Positions 8,625 to 15,822 of a stretch of 64,000 bases of DNA are shown piece by piece. This DNA is from Parvularcula bermudensis HTCC2503 (GTDB lineage Bacteria > Pseudomonadota > Alphaproteobacteria > Caulobacterales > Parvularculaceae), in contig NC_014414.1 of assembly GCF_000152825.2 (NCBI RefSeq), positions 1,178,001-1,242,000 of the forward strand, read 5' to 3'. The translations under genes were made by a program, and so were the position numbers. Under the pieces are notes generated by a model that was not told the DNA's origin, did not search any database, and was given only the letters and a program-made list of their open reading frames with translations. Every line of letters starts with the position of its first letter. Position 1 is the stretch's first letter.

Positions 8625-9491
8625 TCATGCCGCCGCACCTTCATAGTAAGGCGGCGGGAGCCCCGCGGGCAAGATGGTCTTCGGTGCGGGCGGGTTGTAC
8701 CCCAGCGATGAGTGTGGCCGCAGCTGATTGTAGTGGCGCCTCCACCACTCGATGAGGGCCTTCGCTTCCTTCAGTGTATAGACGATTTCCCGGTCCAGGA
8801 ACTCGTCCCTGAGTTTCGAGTTGAAGCTCTCGCAATAGCCGTTCTCCCATGGTGAGCCAGGCTCGATATACAGTGTCGTCACGCCCAGCCTGCCGAGCCA
8901 TCCCCGGACAGCCGTAGCGATGAACTCTGGTCCGTTGTCGGAGCGAATGTTCTCCGGTGGCCCGTGGATGAGGAACAGCTGAGAGAGCTCTTCGAGCACG
9001 TTTTGCGAGTTGAGCCTTCGCTCGACGCGAATCGAGAGGCACTCTCTCGTGAACTCGTCGATGATGCAGAGCATCCGATAGACCCTTCCATCATGGGTCC
9101 GGTCCTGGACGAAGTCGTAGCTCCAGACGTGGTTCGGGCGCTCCGGCCGAAGCCGCACGCACGACCCATCGTTCAGCCATAGGCGCCCGCGTTTCGGTTG
9201 TTTCTGCGGTACTTTAAGCCCCTCCCGCCGCCAGATGCGATAGACCCGCTTCTGGTTCACGTGCCATCCGTCGCGCCGGAGCAATGCAGTCACCCGGCGA
9301 TAGCCATAGCGGCCATACTGCTCAGCTAGCTGAATGATGGCACCGGTCAGCGCCTTCTCGCCAGGACGGCCCGAAGGACGCTTCCTCTGGGTCGAACGGT
9401 GCTGACCCACCACCTCGCAGGCACGGCGCTCTGAGACGCCATGCTCCTTCGTGACGTGATCGACGCATTTCCGACGGCGGTCGGGGCTCAG
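8625..9491 (-). CDS. IS3-family transposase OrfB (rve integrase domain), copy 1
   Basis: The frame begins at the -1 position over the orfA stop (LSPDRRRKCVDHVTKEHG) and runs 288 residues. It has the HTH_21-like region GRYGYRRVTALLRRDGW and a complete DDE core: Asp in WSYDFVQDRT, Asp in IRSDNGPEF, and Glu in GYCESFNSKLRDEF, followed by the RPHSSLGYNPPAP tail. It is expected to be made as an OrfAB fusion by -1 frameshifting. A start inside the frame at 9413 is possible. Confidence 0.9.
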   Translation of the reverse strand: MSPDRRRKCVDHVTKEHGVSERRACEVVGQHRSTQRKRPSGRPGEKALTGAIIQLAEQYGRYGYRRVTALLRRDGWHVNQKRVYRIWRREGLKVPQKQPKRGRLWLNDGSCVRLRPERPNHVWSYDFVQDRTHDGRVYRMLCIIDEFTRECLSIRVERRLNSQNVLEELSQLFLIHGPPENIRSDNGPEFIATAVRGWLGRLGVTTLYIEPGSPWENGYCESFNSKLRDEFLDREIVYTLKEAKALIEWWRRHYNQLRPHSSLGYNPPAPKTILPAGLPPPYYEGAAA

Positions 9492-9766
9492 AAGTTTCCC
9501 TTTGCGGCCTCAGAAAGAATGAGCTTGTCCAGCGTGAGATCCGACACAGCCTTCCGTAGGCGTTGGTTCTCTTTCTCAAGCTCTTTAAGCCGCTTCGCCT
9601 GATCGACCTTCAGACCGCCATACTCCCGTCGCCACCTATAGTACGTCTGCTCGGTCACACCGATCGCCCGGCAGGCAATCCCGATGGTCTCGCCCTTCGC
9701 CAGGCGCACCTCGACCTCTCGCAAATGACCGATGATCTCCTCGGCCGTTCGTCTCTTCCGTCCCAT
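9488..9766 (-). CDS. IS3-family transposase OrfA, copy 1
   Basis: 92 residues. It has an N-terminal helix-turn-helix (EEIIGHLREVEVRLAKGETI, then CRAIGVTEQTYYRWRREYGG) and a leucine-zipper helix (KRLKELEKENQRLRKAVSDL) that mediates oligomerization. The end KLILSEAAKGNF is typical of the IS407 group. It starts 66 bases inside the IS end and is identical in sequence to the copy at 12735-13013. Confidence 0.93.
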   Translation of the reverse strand: MGRKRRTAEEIIGHLREVEVRLAKGETIGIACRAIGVTEQTYYRWRREYGGLKVDQAKRLKELEKENQRLRKAVSDLTLDKLILSEAAKGNF

Positions 9767-9832
9767 TCCTCAGCTCCTTCCATGGAGCCAAGTCTAACAC
9801 ATCAACCGGACCACTTTTCGGGAGGCAGACCA

Positions 9833-9885
9833 ATGCCGTTATCGCCGTCGTCATGTGGGTTATTGCGGCTAAATTGATCCTCTAG
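9833..9885 (+). pseudogene. LysE-family exporter gene, 3' part beyond the insertion sequence
   Basis: After the duplicated ATGC the frame of the 5' part resumes: GCC GTT ATC GCC reads AVIAVVMWVIAAKLIL and ends at TAG 9883-9885. This hydrophobic stretch is the missing last transmembrane helix of the exporter. Excision of the IS with one copy of ATGC would restore the gene exactly. Confidence 0.88.
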
Positions 9886-10060
9886 CGCACTGATCATGAG
9901 CGTTACGGACGATCTGGCAGATATGAGCGTGGAAGGGCGATGCTTTGTTTTGGGTTGAGAGCATGGAGGCATTTTGTGCGGAGAATTTTTTATCAATGGA
10001 GAGTTGCTGACTTTCTCCCCGTAATCCGGGCCAGTTGGAGCTGGAATCTCTTCCCGTTAG

Positions 10061-10592
10061 GCTGAAAAGGCGGCGATTCAGGAGCGATTGCAAAAATTGA
10101 AAGACCGAGAAACCGCCTTGACCATTTCAGCAGGAAAACGCCGTCGAGTTGCATTGACCGCAGTTTCAGATGAAGGTGCAAAAATACTAAGGGATGATTT
10201 TGAGCGCCAAGAAGAGTTCAGAAATGCAGAGAACCTCAAAGTAGATTTTGTAGACGATGCCATTATTGTTGATGGAAAAAATGAATTTTGCGGAGAGCAG
10301 TAATGTTTTCCTAAAGAATTCTGCGGTCCTAGCAATTCTATTGGCGGCCTTGAAAGACGACAAGTTCTTCCATACGAGATTTGTGTTATTTGACAATGTA
10401 GAAGACAAGGGAACGGAATCGAAAAGAAGCCATTTGTTCCAAAAACTTATTGTTGAAAAAACTACTGAAGTGGAAAAGCCATTTCAGGTTATTTTTACGA
10501 CATCAATGATGAACCCCGAGCTGGATATGGAAGACTACGTGATAGGTCCGCATTATACGCATTCCAAGCGAACACTTGACTTCGATGCTTAG
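10061..10592 (+). pseudogene. C-terminal remnant of a large ATPase-like protein, frameshifted
   Basis: Two overlapping frames form one protein-like sequence. The first (from 10061, no start, stop codon just upstream) reads through a basic, coiled region to DDAIIVDGKNEF. The second continues as AESSNVFLKNSAVLAILLAA, then RFVLFDNVEDKG and FQVIFTTSMMN, ending at 10592. The shift lies at the TTTT run near 10284, where one T less would join the frames. The FVLFDNVED and VIFTTS segments look like a Walker B strand and following strand of an SMC-like or AAA ATPase. The N-terminal Walker A part is missing. The family is uncertain. Confidence 0.55.
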
Positions 10593-10615
10593 TGCTTAGG
10601 GGCGTCGCCCCTCGC

Positions 10616-10682
10616 GCGGGCAAGGCATCCAAACGTATCCACCCCTTGCGGGCGGAGCCTCGTTTGGAGCCTCCTTGCCCGC
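10616..10682. repeat. Large imperfect inverted repeat
   Basis: The left arm GCGGGCAAGG-CA-TCCAAACG (10616-10635) pairs with CGTTTGGA-GCCT-CCTTGCCCGC (10661-10682). This makes an 18-bp stem with one internal bulge and a 25-base loop. It lacks a T run on either side, so it is not a simple terminator. It sits in the decayed mobilization region and may be a relic of an origin of transfer, an element end or a folded RNA. Confidence 0.5.
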
Positions 10683-10729
10683 GGCTCACCCTATTCTTCG
10701 CCAGAAAGGCAGAGGGTTGCAGGGCAACC

Positions 10730-10984
10730 TCATCGACGAGAAAGGGACGGGCCGCGCGGCCTGTGCCTCGTCGGGCCATCGCGCTTAGCCTCTGTACGGC
10801 GGGCAAGGAACTCTGCCCGGCGATCTAGCTTCTCGCCGATCATGTCCCTCGGTGAGAGCGTTTCCCGTTGCCGGGTCTGCTCAGGCGATGGCGGTTCGCG
10901 GCCTTCTTTCCGATAGCGCACTAACTCGCGGTGAATATCCATCTTCTCTCTGTTGTGCCGCTTGGGGATCCAATCACACATCAA
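10730..10984 (-). pseudogene. Possible C-terminal remnant of the relaxase
   Basis: An 84-codon frame with no credible start. It is very rich in Arg, Lys and Glu and contains MDIHRELVRYRKEGREPPSP and DMIGEKLDRRAEFLARR, the kind of charged tail found in plasmid mobilization proteins. It has the same strand as the relaxase N-terminal remnant at 12055-12291 and lies downstream of it in transcription order. The idea that the two are halves of one gene split by the 1.1-kb segment between them is inference. Confidence 0.3.
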
Positions 10985-11106
10985 ACACGAGGTTCCAGAG
11001 GCGCTGCCATTTGTGGCTACTTGGAATTCGGTGGAGTAACTGGTGGCTTTTACTGTTCTCGATACTCTGAGAAGATATCACTCACTGCAAAGGGATTCGT
11101 AATTTT

Positions 11107-12049
11107 ATGGAAGTCGAAAACAATGCGCTTGCCAACGTGCCTCGAAAAAGATCGCAAGAATACGAGCTAGACCTTATTTTTGCAGAAGAATTCTGCGTGT
11201 GATTCGCGCTTTTTGCACGAGGTGTGTTGTAGAGTATTCGGAAATTTGAATGGACTTAAATTTGACGATGTTATCATCCACCCTAAGCTAAAAAGCGGCG
11301 GATATGCCGACCTTCTCGTTCATGCCAGCGGAGATGGCCTCAAGTACGCTTTGCTGATCGAGCATAAAATCGGCGCTGGTCCCGCGACGCGTCAGGCAAA
11401 ACGGTACGCTGATCACGCAGAGTATCTTCGATCAAAGGGCGTCAAAGCTGCAACACTTCTAATCGCTCCACAGAATTATGTAGGCGAAAAAGATGATTAC
11501 GATAAAAGTTTTTCGCTTGAAGAAATGATCGAGATTATGTCTTCGAAAGACAATCTGCGTTTGAAATATCGGCGAAAGCGTATCAAGGCTGCGATCAAGA
11601 AACAAGCATCGTCAGGCGTCCAGATTCCTGATATTGCAGTGAAAGAACTTCACATTCGTTACAAGGAGGTCGCAGAAGAATGGTGCCGTAGAGAAAGTGT
11701 CAGCTTCCAATTCCCTCCGATAAAGGAAGAATACTATGACGAAGATAGCTGGATAGAACGCATCAAACATCCGCGTTTGCCAAGCCACATCACATTGCGT
11801 CATAGGCTCTGGATGTCGGTTGGTCACGAATTGGGATCGGTCGACCTTTTTTTGAAAACGCCGAACGAGGCGGAAATATCGCGAATCATGAACGACCGGC
11901 CGGTGGGCAGCAAACCCTATAATCCGAAGGAAAACCCGCAGGTCAGCTTCGAGGTATCTGCCTTGAAGCCGCATAAAAAATTCTCACAGGAAACCGTAGA
12001 ACACGCCTGCGAGAGAATGGTTGAACTCGTTGATTGGTACACGAAATGA
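11107..12049 (+). pseudogene. PD-(D/E)XK nuclease superfamily-like protein, frameshifted near its start
   Basis: From ATG 11107 the frame reads MEVENNALANVPRKRSQEYE, then LDLIFAEEF, and stops at about 11196. The next frame carries on as CDSRFLHEVCCRVFGNLNGL to 12049. Joined, they give about 313 residues, so one extra base near 11188-11195 is likely. The core GGYADLLVHA-x-YALLIEHKIGAG contains the D...ExK signature of PD-(D/E)XK nucleases, followed by QAKRYADHAEYL. The C-terminal half is charged and unrecognised. It has lower GC than the neighbouring IS and lies between the two relaxase pieces, suggesting later insertion. It may be a restriction-like or anti-mobile-element gene. A downstream start at 11180 would still leave the catalytic core. 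Confidence 0.6.
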
Positions 12050-12054
12050 TCTGG

Positions 12055-12291
12055 CAACGCGCTCACCGCTCTGCCTACGGGCGGGTTCAGCGAGAGAGAA
12101 TAGAGGAATTGCTGGCAGCGCGTGCCGCGTGAGATCGCGTGCGCTTCATTGAACGCCCCGTGCATATCATCCGCCGCAAAGCCGGAAATCTCATGCACAT
12201 GCACATGCACATGCACGTGCTCATTCTCAGGCGAGAGAAGATGGCGGGCGAGATTGCTCGCGCCGCCGCGTTGATTGCCGACTAAGATCAT
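12055..12291 (-). pseudogene. MobA-type relaxase, N-terminal remnant
   Basis: The start ATG at 12291 overlaps the mobC stop (12288-12290). The sequence MILVGNQRGGASNLARHLLS, then GFAADDMHGAFNEAHAISRG and TRCQQFLYSLSLNPP is the characteristic beginning of a relaxase/mobilization nuclease, including the catalytic-domain start. Homology fades after NPP at about 12065, next to the stop of the nuclease-like gene, so the catalytic domain is truncated. An expanded HVHVHVHVHE tract lies in the normally conserved NE-x-V-x-VHE segment. Confidence 0.75.
12193..12216. repeat. Hexanucleotide tandem repeat (ATGCAC x4) in the relaxase remnant
   Basis: Four perfect ATGCAC units in a row, followed by a related GTGCTC. 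On the relaxase strand they encode alternating Val/Met-His steps (HVHVHVH) that lengthen a conserved segment. Slipped-strand expansion in an unselected gene is a likely origin. Confidence 0.8.
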
Positions 12292-12668
12292 GGGGATTGG
12301 TCTTTAAGCCCCAACGCCTCCACCAAGGCCGAGCGCATGGCTCGAATGTCCGCGCAGGCCGAGGCCAGCTCCTCGCTCAGTTCCGGCGTGACCGAGAGCG
12401 TGCCGAGGTTTGCGGCCTTGGCGATCTGGTTCATGTTCGACGACAGCCGAGACTGACCAAGCGCCGCGAGCGCTTTGCCAATGGCGGCATCATGAGGCCG
12501 GGGCTTGCGATAGGTTCGCCGGGGCGAAGCTGCATCGCAGAACACCCTCTCGCGGATATAGGCGTTGATCTAGCGGGAGCTCGCCGCACGCTTCAGGAAG
12601 TCTCGCTCTTCTTCGGTGACGCGCAGGGACAGCGGTGCGGCGCGTCTCTTCGTTGGTTTTGCGGCGAC
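12288..12668 (-). pseudogene. mobC-like relaxosome gene, cut by an insertion sequence and carrying an amber codon
   Basis: Reading from the IS edge at 12668 the frame gives KPTKRRAAPLSLRVTEEERD, then FLKRAASSR, a TAG stop at 12572-12570, then INAYIRERVF and a C-terminal part LGQSRLSSNMNQIAKAANLG, the signature region of MobC. The N-terminus is lost at the IS junction, and the amber codon falls between the RHH domain and the conserved region. Its stop overlaps the relaxase start, the normal mobC-mobA coupling. Two independent lesions show that the module is dead. Confidence 0.75.
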
Positions 12669-12734
12669 TGGTCTGCCTCCCGAAAAGTGGTCCGGTTGAT
12701 GTGTTAGACTTGGCTCCATGGAAGGAGCTGAGGA

Positions 12735-13013
12735 ATGGGACGGAAGAGACGAACGGCCGAGGAGATCATCGGTCATTTGCGAGAGGTCGAGGTGCGCCTG
12801 GCGAAGGGCGAGACCATCGGGATTGCCTGCCGGGCGATCGGTGTGACCGAGCAGACGTACTATAGGTGGCGACGGGAGTATGGCGGTCTGAAGGTCGATC
12901 AGGCGAAGCGGCTTAAAGAGCTTGAGAAAGAGAACCAACGCCTACGGAAGGCTGTGTCGGATCTCACGCTGGACAAGCTCATTCTTTCTGAGGCCGCAAA
13001 GGGAAACTTCTGA
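12735..13013 (+). CDS. IS3-family transposase OrfA, copy 2
   Basis: 92 residues, identical in translation to the copy on the other strand at 9488-9766. It has an HTH followed by the leucine-zipper-like KRLKELEKENQRLRKAVSDL. It starts 66 bases inside the element end. Confidence 0.93.
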   Translation: MGRKRRTAEEIIGHLREVEVRLAKGETIGIACRAIGVTEQTYYRWRREYGGLKVDQAKRLKELEKENQRLRKAVSDLTLDKLILSEAAKGNF

Positions 13014-13875
13014 GCCCCGACCGCCGTCGGAAATGCGTCGATCACGTCACGAAGAGCATGGCGTCTCAGAGCGCCGTGCCTGCGAGGTGGTGGGTCAGCA
13101 CCGTTCGACCCAGAGGAAGCGTCCTTCGGGCCGTCCTGGCGAGAAGGCGCTGACCGGTGCCATCATTCAGCTAGCTGAGCAGTATGGCCGCTATGGCTAT
13201 CGCCGGGTGACTGCATTGCTCCGGCGCGACGGATGGCACGTGAACCAGAAGCGGGTCTATCGCATCTGGCGGCGGGAGGGGCTTAAAGTACCGCAGAAAC
13301 AACCGAAACGCGGGCGCCTATGGCTGAACGATGGGTCGTGCGTGCGGCTTCGGCCGGAGCGCCCGAACCACGTCTGGAGCTACGACTTCGTCCAGGACCG
13401 GACCCATGATGGAAGGGTCTATCGGATGCTCTGCATCATCGACGAGTTCACGAGAGAGTGCCTCTCGATTCGCGTCGAGCGAAGGCTCAACTCGCAAAAC
13501 GTGCTCGAAGAGCTCTCTCAGCTGTTCCTCATCCACGGGCCACCGGAGAACATTCGCTCCGACAACGGACCAGAGTTCATCGCTACGGCTGTCCGGGGAT
13601 GGCTCGGCAGGCTGGGCGTGACGACACTGTATATCGAGCCTGGCTCACCATGGGAGAACGGCTATTGCGAGAGCTTCAACTCGAAACTCAGGGACGAGTT
13701 CCTGGACCGGGAAATCGTCTATACACTGAAGGAAGCGAAGGCCCTCATCGAGTGGTGGAGGCGCCACTACAATCAGCTGCGGCCACACTCATCGCTGGGG
13801 TACAACCCGCCCGCACCGAAGACCATCTTGCCCGCGGGGCTCCCGCCGCCTTACTATGAAGGTGCGGCGGCATGA
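13010..13875 (+). pseudogene. IS3-family transposase OrfB, copy 2, frameshifted
   Basis: The sequence matches copy 1 except for one missing G near 13051. The normal -1 frame (LSPDRRRKCVDHVTK) therefore breaks after about 15 codons, and the DDE core (VWSYDFVQDR, RSDNGPEF, YCESFNSKLRDEF) sits in the next frame. A long open frame from 12922 that reaches this core begins in a shadow frame of orfA and does not have the natural N-terminus. -1 frameshifting from orfA can no longer give a proper OrfAB. It could be moved only by copy 1 in trans, unless the deletion is a sequencing error. Confidence 0.8.
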
Positions 13876-13996
13876 GCCCCGCTAACCTGCCAGGTCTAAC
13901 GCTACCGTTGGACCACCTCGTGGGGTCAGGCCATGGGCACTGACGGACTGACGGGCGTCGCGATGACCGCGGCAGTGAGCAGGAGGGAGTGCAGGA

Positions 13997-14842
13997 TCAG
14001 GGGTCAGTTTTTTCGGGATGCGCGAAGCGGTTGAGCGCGGAAAGTCGGAAGCCGTCAAAATGACTGGGAAAGACGCGGGTTCCGTGCGGAAACGCACCGA
14101 GCAGCGCGGCCATGTCGGCGTCGTTGTCATCAAGGTCGCACATGAAGAAGTGGCGGACCGGGCCATGGCCGAGCATCCGTCCCCGCACCAGATCGCCAAC
14201 GAAAAGCGCGTCGCCGACGGAGATGACAATCGACCCTTTCGTGTGTCCCGGCAGGGTCAAAATGCGTCCTGGAATGTCAGACATTTCACTCAGATCGACA
14301 GCGCTCGCCACCACTCGGTCGGGCGCGACGGACCAGTCTTCCTTCGTGGTGACCGTTACGCGAACGAGGTGTGCGAAAGGGCTCGTCGGACACAGATCGT
14401 CCGGCTTGGCGGTCATGAGAAGATCCTCGTCGCCAGCACCCAAGACGATCGGCGCGCCGGTCAGTTTGTGGAGGCGCTTTGCCCCGCCGGCGTGGTCGAT
14501 ATGGGCATGGGTGAGGATGATCGCGTCGAGATCCTCAAGTGCCACACCCGCCGCGCGAATGTCCGCCGCAAGACGATCGGCGCGCTGCGGAAGGCCGGCA
14601 TCAATGAGAAGCGCAGTGGCCGGATCGTCGCGGCGGTAGAGTAGGAACGCGCTCGCATAGCGGTGCCGGAGTTCAAACAGCGCAATGCCGGGCGCAGGAT
14701 CCGCATGGGCGATCGTGCGCGAGGCGGCGAGGCCGAAGGCCAAGGCGGCCCAGGTGGAGAGCCCTGCGAGGATCAGCACAACGGCGGCGGCGATGCCCCG
14801 CCCCATGCGCTGTCCCACTCTTCTGTTCGATTCGTTTTTCAT
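13997..14842 (-). CDS. MBL-fold metallohydrolase with N-terminal membrane segment
   Basis: 281 residues. A hydrophobic segment at about 17-40 followed by Ala/His suggests a signal anchor or cleavable signal, placing the enzyme outside the cytoplasmic membrane. The metal-binding motif THAHIDHAGG is at 111-120, followed by LPGHTKGS (His), FVGDLVRG (Asp) and FPSHFDGF (His), a full binuclear zinc set. It lies 33 bases downstream of a MarR gene on the same strand, with a strong palindrome between them. Lactonase or beta-lactamase-like activity is possible. The substrate is unknown. Confidence 0.88.
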   Translation of the reverse strand: MKNESNRRVGQRMGRGIAAAVVLILAGLSTWAALAFGLAASRTIAHADPAPGIALFELRHRYASAFLLYRRDDPATALLIDAGLPQRADRLAADIRAAGVALEDLDAIILTHAHIDHAGGAKRLHKLTGAPIVLGAGDEDLLMTAKPDDLCPTSPFAHLVRVTVTTKEDWSVAPDRVVASAVDLSEMSDIPGRILTLPGHTKGSIVISVGDALFVGDLVRGRMLGHGPVRHFFMCDLDDNDADMAALLGAFPHGTRVFPSHFDGFRLSALNRFAHPEKTDP

Positions 14843-14852
14843 TACGACCAGA

Positions 14853-14877
14853 GAATAATACGCCGATCGTATTATTC
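14853..14877. promoter_or_regulatory. Perfect palindrome between marR-type gene and MBL gene (candidate MarR operator)
   Basis: The arms GAATAATACG and CGTATTATTC match perfectly over 10 bases with a 5-base spacer. The site overlaps the MarR stop codon and lies just upstream of the MBL start. The length and symmetry suit a MarR dimer, so the MBL gene may have its own MarR-controlled promoter. Confidence 0.55.
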
Positions 14878-15322
14878 AAGCGGTTTCGTCAGTCTTGAGA
14901 CCCTTGGCGATGAGTTCAAGGGCCTCGACGAAGGCCTCGCGTCGGTCCCGCGGCAAAGCGGCGAGCATGCGTTTGGCGGTCTCCTGCTCCTCCTGGACGA
15001 TCGCGGCGCGGGCCGCCGTCCCCTCATCGGTCAGGAAAAGCGCCACGGAACGGCGATTCTCCACGGGTCGCTCCCGACGGACGAGCCCTGCCGTCTCCAG
15101 CCGGTCGAGAAGGCTCGACACAGTGGTCGGCGCGACGCCCAGAAACTGCACCAGTGCCTTGCCCTGCGCGCCGGGATTCTCACCAATGAAATGCAGCGCG
15201 GCGATATCGCTGGGGTGCGTCTTGAAGCGGTCATGGGCCGTGGGCACCGACGGCTCCATGATCTTGAGAATGCGTAGGACCGTCGCCGCCGCCCGGCGTG
15301 CCCGTTCATATTGAGAAGACAT
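14876..15322 (-). CDS. MarR-family transcriptional regulator
   Basis: 148 residues from ATG 15322 (an upstream ATG at 15358 is possible). The winged HTH is visible: HPSDIAALHFIGENPGAQGK, then ALVQFLGVAPTTVSSLLDRL, and the wing LVRRERPVENRRSVALFLTD with the DxR-like basic tip. It heads a two-gene unit with the MBL hydrolase and probably controls it through the palindrome at 14853-14877. Confidence 0.88.
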   Translation of the reverse strand: MSSQYERARRAAATVLRILKIMEPSVPTAHDRFKTHPSDIAALHFIGENPGAQGKALVQFLGVAPTTVSSLLDRLETAGLVRRERPVENRRSVALFLTDEGTAARAAIVQEEQETAKRMLAALPRDRREAFVEALELIAKGLKTDETA

Positions 15323-15420
15323 CGCGGGAGAATAGAAGGACACGCCGCGCAAGGCCAAGGGCTCTTCGTCCTTCCATCTCGCATCTTACGCCTACCGCAC
15401 ACGATGGCGCCGAGTGAGAT

Positions 15421-15759
15421 TTAGGAAGCTTCGAATTCGCCCATGGGGCCTAAACGCACAGTCAAAAGCTCGACGGCATCCAAAGCAACATGGGGGCCCT
15501 GTCGAACACCGGCGGGGACTCTCCAGAAGGTACCAGCCTGACAGGGGCGACCACCCGTTTCCAATTTACCCGACAGCACGAGGACAAACTCATCAGCAGG
15601 ATGGGTATGGGCGGGAATGGTCGTGCCTGCCGCCAGTCGAGCACGATGGATAGAGCCGCCTCCGACCGGCTCGGCGAGTGGTAGAAGCGAGACCCCCGGC
15701 AGCGCATCCAGTACGGCCCAGTCGACGGTGCCTGGGTCTATGAAGCTCTGTTCGCTCAT
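15421..15759 (-). CDS. Cupin-domain protein
   Basis: 112 residues from ATG 15759, preceded by AGGTGG. Cupin motif 1 is clear in AGTTIPAHTHPADEFVLVLS (H-x-H-x4-E-x6), motif 2 in GTFWRVPAGVRQGPH. The size and wording resemble the small ChrR-like or quercetinase-like single cupins that bind one metal ion. It is divergent from a MarR gene at 15823, which is its likely regulator. The enzymatic role is unknown. Confidence 0.85.
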   Translation of the reverse strand: MSEQSFIDPGTVDWAVLDALPGVSLLPLAEPVGGGSIHRARLAAGTTIPAHTHPADEFVLVLSGKLETGGRPCQAGTFWRVPAGVRQGPHVALDAVELLTVRLGPMGEFEAS

Positions 15760-15778
15760 TGTGCTCTTCCACCTAATA

Positions 15779-15790
15779 TTGGTAAACCAA
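15779..15790. promoter_or_regulatory. Short palindrome in cupin/marR divergent promoter
   Basis: TTGGTAAACCAA is a perfect inverted repeat between the divergent cupin and MarR starts. The position fits an operator for the MarR protein. Confidence 0.35.
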
Positions 15791-15822
15791 GGTTCCAATT
15801 AAAAGAAACCATAGGTTACTAA

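Larger units (their letters stand above)
8567..9832 (-). mobile_element. IS3-family (IS407-like) insertion sequence, copy 1, with 4-bp target duplication
   Basis: 1266 bp. Imperfect terminal inverted repeats start TGGCCTGACC at 8567 and TGGTCTGCC at the other end (reverse strand, 9832). Both share an inner GTGGTCC. It carries two frames, orfA and orfB, in the -1 arrangement of IS3 elements. The direct repeat ATGC flanks it (8563-8566 and 9833-9836), which is the 4-bp duplication expected for the IS407 group. It interrupts a lysE-type gene. Both frames look intact, so this copy may still be active. Confidence 0.93.
12669..13933 (+). mobile_element. IS3-family (IS407-like) insertion sequence, copy 2, no target duplication
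   Basis: 1265 bp from TGGTCTGCC at 12669 to GGTCAGGCCA at 13933, inverted relative to copy 1 and nearly identical to it. The one difference I found is a single-base deletion in orfB (GAGC instead of GGAGC near 13051). The flanking 4-mers are CGAC and TGGG, so there is no target duplication. The left side interrupts mobC and the right side abuts an unrelated intact gene. This suggests that a deletion or recombination event removed the original flank. Confidence 0.92.

Noticed and set aside
12193-12216. Tandem repeats as a CRISPR array
   Set aside because: The units are six bases long with no spacers; there are no cas genes and no repeat-spacer pattern anywhere in the window.
12922-13875. A 317-codon open frame that could be taken as a complete OrfB transposase
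   Set aside because: Its first part is a shadow frame of orfA. Comparison with copy 1 shows that the natural OrfB N-terminus is in another frame and that a one-base deletion joins the two.
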